A stretch of 64,000 nt of DNA, taken from Sphingobacterium detergens (GTDB taxonomy: Bacteria; Bacteroidota; Bacteroidia; Sphingobacteriales; Sphingobacteriaceae). The notes below the pieces were generated by a model. The model saw only the letters and a list, made by a program, of their open reading frames with translations, was not told the origin of the DNA and did not search any database. Location: the NCBI RefSeq assembly GCF_003610355.1, contig NZ_RAPY01000001.1, positions 682,001 to 746,000 of the forward strand, given 5' to 3'. Of the stretch, positions 9,798 through 19,608 are shown piece by piece. Positions within the stretch are counted from its first letter, which is position 1. Each line of letters begins with the position of its first letter. The position numbers and the translations under genes were made by a program.

Positions 9798-9819
9798 GCT
9801 TAACCTTTGTGCAAATCCC

Positions 9820-10650
9820 TTATTGTGTAACCTGAAAGCTACTTTGGACTTTGTTAAGTTTTGCATATGTAGTTGTTAATATGGCAGCTGGTAGATCTAA
9901 CTTAAAGTAATTTATCAAAACCGACTGTAGCTCCTCCTCGTTGGTGATTTCGCTGCTTTCCTTGCCACCATTACTATCGCGGATATTAAATTCCTTGTTG
10001 AAAAGCGCGTATCGTGCATGCTCATCAACACGGGTGATCATTAGAAACTTATTAAACATTGAACTGGGACCGGTCGCTACATACCAATTGGCCATATCCA
10101 GATCCGATACCTGCACTTCCTCTAAAGTAAACTTATAAATGGGTAGCCATTCATTTTTGAACACATCCAACCGGTAGAAATTATCGTCCAGGCTGATCAG
10201 ACGAAATCGACCGTTTGGAGTTTCCTGCTCCGAATTAAATACGATCGGTGCTGTCAGTGTCATTGAGCCAAAGCCCACATCGACTAGATATTTCTTGCCT
10301 TCTATATCGGTCGTCAGCAGCATATGTGTACGTGCGGTTTCTGAGCCATCTTTGCTGCTCCACAACACTCGCGCCAGATGCATTTTCATATTAAATCCCA
10401 GCGTTTGCAATACTTCTTTGAATAAAGAATTCTGCTCGTAACAATAGCCACCCCGTTTTTCAGTGACCATCTTCTGGAAAATATCCGCTGTATCGATTGC
10501 TGGGACAATGCCTGTAAATGAATCTATGTTTTCAAAAGTAATATGCTTCGGATGCGCCTGCGTAAGCTTTTTTAACGTTTCTAGATCTCCAGAAACGCCT
10601 TCCGATATTGCTATTCGCTCCAGATAGCCTTTTAATGTTGAGTCTTCCAT
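9820..10650 (-). CDS. Arylamine N-acetyltransferase family protein
   Basis: A 276-residue cytosolic enzyme, the usual NAT length. The catalytic triad is visible: C70 in RGGYCYEQN, H109 in RTHMLL and D124 in VDVGFG. This matches the Cys-His-Asp order and spacing of NATs, which transfer acetyl from acetyl-CoA to arylamines and hydrazines. The N-terminal HITFENID segment is also typical. The gene follows a GNAT gene on the same strand by 12 bp and is likely co-transcribed. The physiological acceptor is unknown. Confidence 0.93.
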   Translation of the reverse strand: MEDSTLKGYLERIAISEGVSGDLETLKKLTQAHPKHITFENIDSFTGIVPAIDTADIFQKMVTEKRGGYCYEQNSLFKEVLQTLGFNMKMHLARVLWSSKDGSETARTHMLLTTDIEGKKYLVDVGFGSMTLTAPIVFNSEQETPNGRFRLISLDDNFYRLDVFKNEWLPIYKFTLEEVQVSDLDMANWYVATGPSSMFNKFLMITRVDEHARYALFNKEFNIRDSNGGKESSEITNEEELQSVLINYFKLDLPAAILTTTYAKLNKVQSSFQVTQ

Positions 10651-10662
10651 TATTTTTAAAAA

Positions 10663-11121
10663 TTAAATCTCTATTCTCATTTCCAATAAATTGGGCTTAA
10701 ACCCTGCTTTGCTGTATGCTTTTTTTGCACTTTCATTCTGATCGTAAACCTGCAGTCTGACCTCGGAGATCTTTTGTTCCTTTGCCCAGTTTGTCAATGC
10801 CTCCAGAATTAATTTATTGATACCCTGACCGCGATATTCAGGCCTGACATACATAAATCCCAAATGGACATATTTCGCATACTTTTGATAAGGCTTGGCA
10901 TCGACTATTTTGGCATAACCCGATCCGACGATCTGATTGCCGATAGCAGCCACCAGAACCTCTGCTTCCGCTGATTTTATTAATTCCAGCAGATCATAAT
11001 AATGAAATTCTCCTTCTTTTAAGGTTTCGTCATAGGAGCGCTCGGCTGCAACAATTCCCTGTTCAAATTCAAGTAATACATCGATTTCATTCTCCTGTGC
11101 TTGTCTGATTTTTAGTTCCAT
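10663..11121 (-). CDS. GNAT-family N-acetyltransferase
   Basis: A 152-residue protein with the GNAT fold. Motif A is visible as VRPEYRGQGINKLILEAL (the acetyl-CoA pyrophosphate loop R/Q-x-x-G-x-G/I type), followed by a beta-alpha segment and the C-terminal LQVYDQNESAKKAYSKAGFKP typical of motif B. It probably acetylates a small molecule or a protein amine; the substrate is not deducible. It leads a two-gene unit with the NAT gene. Confidence 0.88.
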   Translation of the reverse strand: MELKIRQAQENEIDVLLEFEQGIVAAERSYDETLKEGEFHYYDLLELIKSAEAEVLVAAIGNQIVGSGYAKIVDAKPYQKYAKYVHLGFMYVRPEYRGQGINKLILEALTNWAKEQKISEVRLQVYDQNESAKKAYSKAGFKPNLLEMRIEI

Positions 11122-11362
11122 TTCTAAGAGCTGTGTTTGTGCTAATTGTAATTATACCTGTTCAAATTTGGGGCAATAAACGGCTAATGCAATATACTAA
11201 AATCGGCGGCTCGAGGATCGGATTAAATGTCAGGTTGTTGTAAATTGCTACAAAAGTGTAGGGCTTGTTACAGAAGTAAATAACACAATCGATTGCGTTT
11301 AATTCCTTTTCGTAACATGTAAGTTTTTTGATAAATTAATAGTAAACAATTAAAGATAAATT

Positions 11363-12715
11363 ATGAGAAAAATTAAATTCGCGGCACTGCTCGGTGCGGC
11401 ACTGATCTGTTTTGTTTCCTGTCAGAAGACTATTGTTAAATCAGAGGCTGAGGAAAAACTGTCCTTGCGGGCGGCGACCCCAGGTCCCAACGGCTATGAA
11501 GTTCCGCTAGGTGGCAATGCCTTTGTTACTGCAGCACCCTCCGGCGCAGCTGAAGTTGTCAATAGCAATGGCTTAGCCAACTGGACCAATGCCAATAGCA
11601 TTGTGAGCACCTATGCCAAATTGCCGCAGGGAGGAACATTAAGCGTGAAAATCCGAGCCAAAGTATTGCCCAATGGTGACAGCAGCGTGGTCAAGCTGAC
11701 CATCAACGGTGTCAGCAAGCAACTGAGTCTCAAGGGTGGCACTGTAAAGGATTATACCGTGGGTAACTATACAATCAATGCTGGCGGTTATGTCAAAATG
11801 GACCTGCAGGGTGTTTCCAAAACCGGTGGTTACTTTGCCGATGTTTCCCATCTTATTTTGAGCGGATCAGCGACAACAGGTACCGCAATCTACAGCGATA
11901 ATAATATCGACAATACCTACTATTGGTCAAGACGTGGACCTTCCTGTCACTTAGGCTACACCGTACCGACCAGTCAGCAGGTCTCCTATTATTATAGCGA
12001 AATCAACGTCCCTACCGGTGAAGATAAAATTGGTTCTTATTTTATGGCCAATGGATTTGGCCAGGGCTATTTTGGCATGCAGGTCAATTCGGCTACGGAA
12101 CGCCGTATCCTATTTTCAGTATGGAGTCCTTACAGCACGGACAATCCAGCAGAAATACCCGTTGAAGATCGTATTACACTCAACCGCAAAGGAGCTAACA
12201 CCACGACGGGCGAGTTTGGCGGCGAGGGTTCCGGTGGACAGAGTTACATGAAATACAGTTGGACAAGTGGCAAGAGCTATAAATTCTTACTTAAAGGTGA
12301 GCCTGATGGAAATGGTGCCACTGATTTTACCGCCTGGTTTAATGATCCTTCGGTCAACAGCTGGGTACTGGTGGCGAGCTGGAAAAGACCCAAGATATCC
12401 ACTTATCTGACCAACTTCCACAGCTTCCTTGAAAACTTTAACGCCGATAACGGTTACCTTGGACGCTCAGCAGATTATAAAAATCAATGGGTACGGACAG
12501 CTTCGGGCACCTGGATGCCGGTGGTTCAGGCCAAATTTACAGTGGATGGAACCTATTCCAGCAACCAGCGCATCGATGCCATGGGCGGCAGCAATGGAAA
12601 TAGTTTCTTCCTTAAAAATGGTGGATTTTTCAATACCGTAGTCAGCCCCGGTACCTTGTTTACGGTAACCAATGGAAATGCTGCACCTGCGATAGATCTT
12701 ACAACATTGCCATAA
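11363..12715 (+). CDS. DUF5077/DUF3472 lipoprotein
   Basis: A secreted lipoprotein of 450 residues with lipobox CFVSCQ near residue 20. The N-terminal domain (about 38-165, beginning GYEVPLGGNAFVTA) matches DUF5077. The following domain (about 175-345, with YYWSRRGPSCHLGY, FGMQVNS, WSPYSTDNP and a GGEGSGGQSYMKY stretch) matches DUF3472. Bacteroidota proteins of this build are usually found among polysaccharide- or glycoprotein-degrading enzymes; a carbohydrate-binding role is an inference. The next plus-strand gene is more than 2 kb away, so it is probably monocistronic. Confidence 0.8.
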   Translation: MRKIKFAALLGAALICFVSCQKTIVKSEAEEKLSLRAATPGPNGYEVPLGGNAFVTAAPSGAAEVVNSNGLANWTNANSIVSTYAKLPQGGTLSVKIRAKVLPNGDSSVVKLTINGVSKQLSLKGGTVKDYTVGNYTINAGGYVKMDLQGVSKTGGYFADVSHLILSGSATTGTAIYSDNNIDNTYYWSRRGPSCHLGYTVPTSQQVSYYYSEINVPTGEDKIGSYFMANGFGQGYFGMQVNSATERRILFSVWSPYSTDNPAEIPVEDRITLNRKGANTTTGEFGGEGSGGQSYMKYSWTSGKSYKFLLKGEPDGNGATDFTAWFNDPSVNSWVLVASWKRPKISTYLTNFHSFLENFNADNGYLGRSADYKNQWVRTASGTWMPVVQAKFTVDGTYSSNQRIDAMGGSNGNSFFLKNGGFFNTVVSPGTLFTVTNGNAAPAIDLTTLP

Positions 12716-12828
12716 TCAGAGTGATTCTCTGATTAAGCATACCGCACTAGTCTTAAAAAATGCCTTCGCACTTTTAATGAAAGCACAAAATAAGGAAGAA
12801 TAGGACCATGTCTTCTGAATGAATAAAT

Positions 12829-12874
12829 ATAAGCGAGTGGTCTATCGTAAGATAGGCTGCCCGCTTATGGTTTT
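12829..12874. terminator. Probable bidirectional terminator hairpin
   Basis: ATAAGCG (12829-12835) pairs with CGCTTAT (12862-12868), with further inner pairing of CTATC with GATAG around a GTAA loop, and a short TTTT follows on the plus strand. It lies between convergent genes. A smaller hairpin, AATCAGAG/CTCTGATT, directly follows the upstream stop codon at about 12713-12736. Confidence 0.5.
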
Positions 12875-12875
12875 A

Positions 12876-13772
12876 TTAAAGCTTAATGCTAACACCCAAT
12901 CCCAACTTAAAACTCGAAGATTGAACAGCATTTAACTGGCTTATCGTGCTGGTACCATCGATCTTAAACAGTTGGTCCGTACCTGTTCCAGTCTTCAGGC
13001 CTGTATAACCGATCTGTACAAAAGGGAAAATTGTTTTGGCAACCTGGCGCTCCAACCGGAAGTTTGCTTCCCAGCCCAGACCTTTTGCTTTATGGGTAAA
13101 GCTAATGGGATGGTTAAAATCCTCCTGCAGGTTCCAATTGGCATTTGCGGAATAACGGGGAAAATATAGGCCGCTAACATCAAGCAGCAGACTCCAGTGA
13201 TCAGTATGATAATCAGTCTTTAATCCCAAAATAAGACCATGCCATCGGGGTTTATAGGTGCTTTTCAATTCTTTGCCTTCGACAAGCGGCGTCACGCCAT
13301 CCAGCATATACAAGGTTTGATAGCGACCAAAATAGCCGGTATGTGCTGCAAATGCGAACTTTTCAGTTGCCCGGATCGTGTAAAAAATTTCCGCCCGGAT
13401 ATTGCTTGAATGACCTCGATTGGCCTTAAAATCATAATCAGCTGTTTTTACAGCTCTATTATCGCTTGCATAATCGGCATCATTGACGGTACCTTGGCTG
13501 ATCCAAAAGTGACTAAAGGCAACGTCGGCATGTAAAACCGAAGATAGCGCTACCGTTGAGGAAAGTCCTATTTCAGGTCCCCTGAGTTTCCGCCATTTAA
13601 GTTCGGATAATATATTGGGATTTTGTCCATTTTCATCACCCGCAATATTCCAGTCCAATTTTTCCTGATTCCAGCCAATAACAGGAGTTATCGCGAATTT
13701 AGGCTTTTTTTCTTGCGCAAAGACTGCAAATGCAAACAAGCTGGAACAAAAGAGGGCAAGATATTTTTTCAT
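12876..13772 (-). CDS. Outer-membrane beta-barrel-like protein
   Basis: A 298-residue protein with a clear signal peptide (KKYLALFCSSLFAFAVFAQ). The mature part alternates polar and hydrophobic residues and carries repeated aromatic strand ends (for example PFVQIGYTGLKTG and a terminal SFKLGLGVSIKL), as in small outer-membrane barrels. The longest frame starts at a TTG (13778); ATG 13772 fits the signal peptide better. No specific family is recognised. It lies downstream of the astacin-like protease, with a terminator between. Confidence 0.65.
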   Translation of the reverse strand: MKKYLALFCSSLFAFAVFAQEKKPKFAITPVIGWNQEKLDWNIAGDENGQNPNILSELKWRKLRGPEIGLSSTVALSSVLHADVAFSHFWISQGTVNDADYASDNRAVKTADYDFKANRGHSSNIRAEIFYTIRATEKFAFAAHTGYFGRYQTLYMLDGVTPLVEGKELKSTYKPRWHGLILGLKTDYHTDHWSLLLDVSGLYFPRYSANANWNLQEDFNHPISFTHKAKGLGWEANFRLERQVAKTIFPFVQIGYTGLKTGTGTDQLFKIDGTSTISQLNAVQSSSFKLGLGVSIKL

Positions 13773-13776
13773 ACAC

Positions 13777-13813
13777 AAAAAAGATCATACACCCCGATCT
13801 ACTGGGGTGTATG
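13777..13813 (-). terminator. Terminator of the astacin-like protease gene
   Basis: CATACACCCC (13786-13795) pairs perfectly with GGGGTGTATG (13804-13813). On the minus strand the hairpin is followed by a run of T (complement of 13777-13782). Confidence 0.85.
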
Positions 13814-13831
13814 AAAAGATCAGCTTAATAA

Positions 13832-14653
13832 TTAATTTTTAGGATAGACCTGTGCAATAAAGGACTTATCTGTTGCGGATAATACCGTATTGTTGCCAAC
13901 ACTAAAACCATTGGTTGTCAACGCGCTGCTGATAGAATAGTGCATAATAGAATTCTTGTCATAGCTGCTGTACTGGGTCTGTGTCGTTGCATATTTTGCA
14001 AACAGATTATTATCAACATCACTTTTACTCCAATAATTTGGATAGCCAGCGTAATAGGTATAAACCTTGTCTTTATCCCATGGGATAGCCGCCAGAGGAT
14101 GCTGATGTTCGTGGATCATACCGAGTGCATGACCAAATTCATGGATTACCGTCCGGCTAAATTCGGAATCTGGTGTATTGTCATCAAACCAGCCAAAATT
14201 CATGGTTTCCTCATTCGAAGCGATACGCAATGCGTCAGTACCAATATACGAGTAAGACCCAGCACCATCCGTGAAGGTAACTCTTAACTGTGCGTTACCA
14301 CTGGTGACAAAACGAAAGGTAATATTGGCGTACTTGGACCATTCATTGGCGTATTGCATTACTTTTTGGCGCACTTTGGTCGATCCACCATACAGGCGTA
14401 CGGTGATAACACTACCATTGGTCCATTTTTTTGCGCTGATCACCGCGCCTCTAGGATCTGTACCACCAGGCAAATAGACGTCTTTACAGACATGTGCATC
14501 TTTAAAGCCGGCTGGTATGTCAGCTTTTGAAACAGGTTTCAGTTCTTCAGAATCTTGTGGGGCTTCTGTACTGTCTGCGTTTTTGTTGCAAGCTACGAGC
14601 GTAGCCGAAGCGGAAATGATCAATCCAAATAGGATTTTTTTTCTTAATTCCAT
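13832..14653 (-). CDS. Astacin-like zinc metalloprotease lipoprotein (M12A)
   Basis: A 273-residue secreted lipoprotein with lipobox LVACN at C22. The zinc site HEFGHALGMIHEH starts at H171 (zinc ligands H171, H175, H181; catalytic E172) and is followed by a Met-turn SIMHY, the combination diagnostic of astacins and close metzincins. The preceding region carries the NITFRFV and ALRIAS strands expected before the active site. A peptidase acting on extracellular proteins is expected. It has its own terminator downstream. Confidence 0.9.
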   Translation of the reverse strand: MELRKKILFGLIISASATLVACNKNADSTEAPQDSEELKPVSKADIPAGFKDAHVCKDVYLPGGTDPRGAVISAKKWTNGSVITVRLYGGSTKVRQKVMQYANEWSKYANITFRFVTSGNAQLRVTFTDGAGSYSYIGTDALRIASNEETMNFGWFDDNTPDSEFSRTVIHEFGHALGMIHEHQHPLAAIPWDKDKVYTYYAGYPNYWSKSDVDNNLFAKYATTQTQYSSYDKNSIMHYSISSALTTNGFSVGNNTVLSATDKSFIAQVYPKN

Positions 14654-14964
14654 ACGTTTAATTTTTTAATCAATCATAATTTAAGTCAGCTTACAACGTG
14701 GCCACATGAAAAACTAACAACCAAAAATGTAACACTGCTGTTACATTAAATCAAATCTAAAAAATATATTTTATTGAAACAATAGTATTTTTGATAAAAA
14801 ATAAATTAAGTTTAGTTACTGTGTATTGTTTCCTTACAGTCCCTCACCAATCGGCTAACAATGCTTGTTCTAAGGTAATATTAATAACATTGTAAAAATA
14901 TTTAATGTATTCTACAACAATTTGTTTTCTTAAACGTTTTCTAATCATAGATAACATTTAAATT
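14654..14964. other. AT-rich intergenic region between divergent lipoprotein genes
   Basis: About 310 bp with strong AT bias and no plausible gene. It must contain promoters for the protease (minus) and the GH18 gene (plus). I could not identify confident -7/-33 pairs or an operator. Confidence 0.5.
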
Positions 14965-15948
14965 ATGATTAGATTTAAGAAAAACGCAACTTATTTTTTT
15001 AGTTGTGGACTGGCGGCACTTCTTCTAACGGCTTCTGTCTCCTCCTGTACGAAGGACAATACGCTTCTTTATCCTGCTGATACAGCAGCAAACTATTTGG
15101 AAAATCTCCGTAACTACAAAAAGAGCGATCACCAGATTATGGCGGGTTACTTTCGTACTTGGCGGGACAAAGCAACAGATCCTGCGACCAACAAGACATC
15201 CATGAAGGAACTTCCAGACAGTTTGGATATCGCCTTTGTCTTTCCAGACTATACACCTGAGACCAATGCTTTCTGGGATTCATTAAAGACCTCCTATGTG
15301 CCACATTTAAGAGCGCGTGGTACCAAAGTGGTGATGACTGCGGATATTGGTGCAGCATTGGATAAGAATTTTCCGAACACTGCCGCAGGTTACGAGGCAC
15401 TTGCAACCAAAATCATAAATGATAAAATCACAAAGTATGACTTGGATGGTATCGATTTTGACGTCGAACGCTCCCTCAATACCGAAGATTTACAACGAGC
15501 CACAGGTGTTTTTACAGCCCTTTCGAAATCTTTGGGGCCAAAATCTGGTACAGGCAAGTTGTTGATCTATGATACCAATCAGGAGGGCAATACACCGTTA
15601 TTTACAGCCGTTCATGGCTTACTCGATTACGTATTGGTGCAATCTTATGGTCGTTCGGTAAATGGTTTGCAGAGTACTTTTAATTCCTATGCCGGTAAAA
15701 TCCTTCCCAATCAATATTTGATCGGTTTTTCTTTTTATGAGGAGAATGGTGCAAATTGGGGTGATGTTACCTCGCCATTGGCAAGCAGCAGAGCATATAG
15801 CTATACCAACTGGAATCCTACACAGGGGAAAAAAGCGGGCGTATTTAGTTATGCAATAGATCGCGATGGCGTCCCTTATGGGCAAAATCAGATTGTCCCA
15901 ACCAACTACTCGGTTACGCGACAATTAATCTCATTGGTTAATCCCTAA
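14965..15948 (+). CDS. GH18 endoglycosidase lipoprotein (EndoF-like)
   Basis: A 327-residue lipoprotein (lipobox SVSSC, C28). The GH18 active-site motif DxxDxDxE is intact as DGIDFDVE (D161, D164, D166, catalytic E168), preceded by KVVMTADIGA and followed by GKLLIYD and a YVLVQSYG barrel strand. Size and sequence style resemble EndoF/EndoS-like endo-beta-N-acetylglucosaminidases that release N-glycans, rather than chitinases. There is no SusC/SusD beside it. A paralogue lies at the right end of the window. Substrate assignment to N-glycans is inferred. Confidence 0.87.
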   Translation: MIRFKKNATYFFSCGLAALLLTASVSSCTKDNTLLYPADTAANYLENLRNYKKSDHQIMAGYFRTWRDKATDPATNKTSMKELPDSLDIAFVFPDYTPETNAFWDSLKTSYVPHLRARGTKVVMTADIGAALDKNFPNTAAGYEALATKIINDKITKYDLDGIDFDVERSLNTEDLQRATGVFTALSKSLGPKSGTGKLLIYDTNQEGNTPLFTAVHGLLDYVLVQSYGRSVNGLQSTFNSYAGKILPNQYLIGFSFYEENGANWGDVTSPLASSRAYSYTNWNPTQGKKAGVFSYAIDRDGVPYGQNQIVPTNYSVTRQLISLVNP

Positions 15949-16011
15949 AAAATAGCCTATAGCTAATCTGGCAATTTCCGCTTTTGGCTATTTCGCTTAG
16001 TTTAATAGCAA

Positions 16012-16047
16012 AAGGCTGACTTACATTTTTGCAAGTCAGCCTTTTTT
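16012..16047 (+). terminator. Strong terminator of the GH18 gene
   Basis: AAGGCTGACTT (16012-16022) pairs perfectly with AAGTCAGCCTT (16033-16043), followed by TTTTTT. An extra inverted repeat, AAATAGCC (15950-15957) with GGCTATTT (15986-15993), precedes it. Confidence 0.92.
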
Positions 16048-16098
16048 GTATTACTGTGCATTTAACCAATGTAAAGTGAAACGCTACCCTGTCCGTAT

Positions 16099-18726
16099 TT
16101 AGAAGAGGAAACTATATTTTAATACCGACTGGAATCCACGTAACGGAATGGTTTGGCGGTTTTCCAGGTTCGCAGTCAAACTGTAACTGGTATATATTTT
16201 TTTGTTGCCGATATTATTGATATTGAGTTCCAGACTATGTTTACTTTTAAGTGGTTTATAGCGGACGGATGCGTCTAGAAAGCCATTGGCGATTGGATCA
16301 AGTCCACTGCTTTGATAACTACCATAACTCCAGGTTCCTTTCACAAAAAGGTAAGTGCCAACGATATACAGCACTCCCAAACTATGGGTATTTGATGTAT
16401 ATCGGTTGGAACTCCGCTCCGCCTCACTTTTTAGTCGATTTCGAAAATTGCTATAGGTATACTGATAGGATAATGTTGTATGGGAGATGCCCTTATATTC
16501 TAGCCTTGGGCTGACTGTTATTGTCGTTCCAGTGGCTGCAGCAAATTGACCATTCAAAAATTGATTGTATTTATTTTGATTGGCGCTTGCATTGACACCC
16601 AAATAAATTCCCTCTTTCAATAAGGATTTCGACATACCCAGTGTCAGGGCATTACTGCTCGTCCGATTGTCATAGGGCATCAACTTACTGATAATCCCCT
16701 GCTGTGTCACATCCTGACCGACTAGATAATCATTTTGTGTCCGCAGATGTGACGCTGTTACATTCAGGTAAAATAAGCTGATTGGTCGTTCGATAGCATA
16801 ACGCAATGTATATGCTTGGCTTGCTGTAAAATACAGTGGTGCAGCGAAACTTTTTATTTCCCTGAAATTACTCAAAATTGGGTTCGGATAGAGCTGATCT
16901 AGATCTGAATTTTCTTGATTGAAACGTAGGGACAATAAGAAATAATCTCTATTAGGTAGGTAGGCTTGCATAGATACAGTCGGTGTAAACAGTAGTTTCT
17001 TCGTCACTGTGGTTGAACCCGCTTGACGATCCGCAATATCCCATGCGTTCCAGGTCAAAGGAAAGGCGCCGGAAAGGATAAAGTCTTTATTTTTCCAGTC
17101 CAGTTTTACACCAGCAGACATTTGCTGCTGTTTCCAGCGCAGATTGTTGTCGGGAAACCTTTCGTTATCAAATACAGCCCCATCTTTGACCAAGTTTAAT
17201 GCCGAGTTGAGTTCTTTATCGAGGTAATTTAAACGGGCAAAGTAAGTACGTTTTAAGCGTGTATTATTACGTGTATAGGCCACTTGTATATTACCATTGG
17301 TCTGGGGTAAAGAAACCGTTTGTCGAACAGCATCATAGGGCTGATTTTGATTTAAATAATTCGCCATCACGCCAGGCAATACCTCCAGGCGGTCCTTATG
17401 CCATTTTCGATCCAGATCCAGATTAAAGGTGATCAGATCCTTATTTTTTAATTTGGGCGTATACTCCATGGATTCGGATATAAAATTCAGCTGATCCCGC
17501 CCCCATTGGTCATAGCGTGCACCATCATCCAGTAGCCAGGTGTGGTGGTTTTGGTTTTCGGCTTTAAAATCGATTGTATTTTTTAAATAATACCGATTAT
17601 CATTACCTTCCAAGGTGAAGCTACCACGCCCATAAAATGGTTTTTTTGTCGTATTATAATAATTATTGTAAGTGACTTGACTGCCATCAGCCAATAGATA
17701 TTTTTGCGTGCCATCGCTGCTGAGCCGCTCCCGATCGGCCCACAGATTGCCATTCACGCTAGAACTCCATGCCTCGGACCACTTATAAAATTGATTGGTA
17801 TTAAAGGCGACAGATCGATTGTTGTAGTATTTGTTTGTCGGCACTGAGGGCGTTGCCGCTGCGATCGGTTCGGTCAGGTTGAATGAGTTGATGGATTCCA
17901 CATCGTTGTTAATGCGCTCACCAATTGAATTATATTGCAGTGTATTCAGGGTTTTATACTTCTTTTTGAAGCTCATGGTATTCCCATTGATAAAACCATC
18001 AATTGGTGCAGCAATACCAACAGTAGCTTCGCCTGACCAGATCATTTTCGCATCTTCGTTAAGAACAAGATTCAAGGCGACATCTTCAGAGTTGCTTACC
18101 CCCTGTTTGACTTTTTTATGTTCATGATTTTGGACAAGCTCAACGTCTTTGACCGCTTTGGGTTGTATTGTTCTTGTGCCAACGCCATAGCCATTTTGAA
18201 AGATATTGTCCCCATCGACATACATCCGGCTGACGGTTTTGCCATTGTGCTTGATGACGCCGTTGTCGTCAACCTCTATACCGGGCATGCGGCGCAGTAC
18301 ATCGCCGATGTTCCTGTCTTCTGCAGAAACAAAGTTGTTGACCGCATAGCGTGTGGTATCACCGGCGCGACGTACCGCCAGCGGTTTGCTCTTGACGGTA
18401 ACATCTGCCAGTTGAATAGACTTTTTGACCAGTTCAAAGTCCATTTTTTTGCTTTGGTCTTTATAGTCCTTACGGATTTTCTCATACGAAATATGGCTGA
18501 CCTCGATCCATTGGGCTTTAGACATCTCTTCTTTTGTCAGATTAAATGCATACTGCCCCGCACTATTGCTTCTGACGGTATGGAGGCTACTGTTGGCATA
18601 ACCGATAACGATGGTCGCATAGGCTATGGCCTGTTTGTTGCTACTGATGGTACCCTCAATTTTCTCCTGGGAAAAAGTAAGTGTGGAGACCATAGTCAAG
18701 CATAGGCTGCAAAAGATTTCTTTCAT
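16099..18726 (-). CDS. TonB receptor-like outer-membrane barrel, GLPGLI partner
   Basis: An 875-residue outer-membrane protein: signal peptide, carboxypeptidase-regulatory-like domain (about 20-110, with KIEGTISSNKQAIAYATIVI), a plug-like domain (about 115-215; RMPGIEVDDNGVIKHNGK) and a long beta-barrel. There is no obvious TonB box, and this subgroup is often annotated 'outer membrane beta-barrel family protein'. It follows the GLPGLI gene by 8 bp, a pairing that recurs in Bacteroidota. The substrate is unknown. It is probably regulated by the divergent two-component system. Confidence 0.85.
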   Translation of the reverse strand: MKEIFCSLCLTMVSTLTFSQEKIEGTISSNKQAIAYATIVIGYANSSLHTVRSNSAGQYAFNLTKEEMSKAQWIEVSHISYEKIRKDYKDQSKKMDFELVKKSIQLADVTVKSKPLAVRRAGDTTRYAVNNFVSAEDRNIGDVLRRMPGIEVDDNGVIKHNGKTVSRMYVDGDNIFQNGYGVGTRTIQPKAVKDVELVQNHEHKKVKQGVSNSEDVALNLVLNEDAKMIWSGEATVGIAAPIDGFINGNTMSFKKKYKTLNTLQYNSIGERINNDVESINSFNLTEPIAAATPSVPTNKYYNNRSVAFNTNQFYKWSEAWSSSVNGNLWADRERLSSDGTQKYLLADGSQVTYNNYYNTTKKPFYGRGSFTLEGNDNRYYLKNTIDFKAENQNHHTWLLDDGARYDQWGRDQLNFISESMEYTPKLKNKDLITFNLDLDRKWHKDRLEVLPGVMANYLNQNQPYDAVRQTVSLPQTNGNIQVAYTRNNTRLKRTYFARLNYLDKELNSALNLVKDGAVFDNERFPDNNLRWKQQQMSAGVKLDWKNKDFILSGAFPLTWNAWDIADRQAGSTTVTKKLLFTPTVSMQAYLPNRDYFLLSLRFNQENSDLDQLYPNPILSNFREIKSFAAPLYFTASQAYTLRYAIERPISLFYLNVTASHLRTQNDYLVGQDVTQQGIISKLMPYDNRTSSNALTLGMSKSLLKEGIYLGVNASANQNKYNQFLNGQFAAATGTTITVSPRLEYKGISHTTLSYQYTYSNFRNRLKSEAERSSNRYTSNTHSLGVLYIVGTYLFVKGTWSYGSYQSSGLDPIANGFLDASVRYKPLKSKHSLELNINNIGNKKIYTSYSLTANLENRQTIPLRGFQSVLKYSFLF

Positions 18727-18734
18727 CAGAATCG

Positions 18735-19580
18735 TTATTTGATCGTGCGTTCAACCGGATTGTTCAACTGAAATTTTTGTTTATTTTTTCCGTTTTCTTT
18801 CATCAGGGCCTCAGCTTGTTCCTGCGAGATTTCGCGTCCGTCCTGTGTTTTGAACTTTACGGTAGCACCGGCGGGTAATTGCGCCATCATCGCTCCCAGC
18901 TTGTCCGCTTTACTATTTTCCATCGCCTTGCGGTATTTTTCATAGGGAAGTTCGGGTAGTTTGTCGATCTCCATCAAGGGCATCTTGTCGGTGACCTTAT
19001 CCAATCCCGCATAACGAAAGCGAACCTCATTGGTCAAATCTTTGGCTTCAAGGATGGCACCGGGCGAGCCATTCAGCTTCCAGGGGCCCACCGGAAATGG
19101 GATTTCTTCGGTAAACCAGGCCTCATAGGTGCGACTACCAAATTGTCCTGTCGCCTTGATGCATGCATAGCCGCCGATATCCCGCTTTTCTTCGCTGATG
19201 GCCCAATCTATTTTATAGTTTTTGTTAGGGTGCACCTTATACAATTGGCCGAGCATCGTCACTAGACACGGGCTTTCCCCAGTTCCGAAAGGTGTATACA
19301 GATTGACCAGTCCATCGGACTGACCAACAGCATCCATACTGATATGAAGTGCCCCTTGCTCCTGATTCTTTTCCATAGGTGCCATGGAATAGAAAGAGCT
19401 TCCATTACCGATATACAGGTACATGGAACGTGTAATAGGGTCTTCCTTTTTTGTACTATCAGCGATATGTTCAAAATCATACTTAATAAACATATTCACT
19501 TGATTGTCTTGAGCAAATAGCCCTTGGACGAGGAGAAAAAGACCGATAATAACGGTCAGCGAAAACTTTGTTGTGTTCAT
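18735..19580 (-). CDS. GLPGLI family protein
   Basis: A 281-residue exported protein with signal peptide SLTVIIGLFLLVQGLFAQ. The family hallmark is near residue 165 as GPWKLNGSPGAILEAKD (degenerate GLPGLI), preceded by AWFTEEIPFPVGPWKL. The C-terminal third (from about 205) is charged and extended. GLPGLI proteins are periplasmic or secreted and of unknown function. It leads a two-gene operon with the barrel protein. A -7 box and three direct-repeat boxes lie upstream. Confidence 0.9.
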   Translation of the reverse strand: MNTTKFSLTVIIGLFLLVQGLFAQDNQVNMFIKYDFEHIADSTKKEDPITRSMYLYIGNGSSFYSMAPMEKNQEQGALHISMDAVGQSDGLVNLYTPFGTGESPCLVTMLGQLYKVHPNKNYKIDWAISEEKRDIGGYACIKATGQFGSRTYEAWFTEEIPFPVGPWKLNGSPGAILEAKDLTNEVRFRYAGLDKVTDKMPLMEIDKLPELPYEKYRKAMENSKADKLGAMMAQLPAGATVKFKTQDGREISQEQAEALMKENGKNKQKFQLNNPVERTIK

Positions 19581-19608
19581 TTTTATTACTTTTATATTGT
19601 CAGTGGAT

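Noticed and set aside
18118..18705. A 195-codon plus-strand frame opposite the barrel gene
   Set aside because: It lies wholly antisense to a well-supported outer-membrane protein gene, has no start context and has protein composition unlike a real domain.
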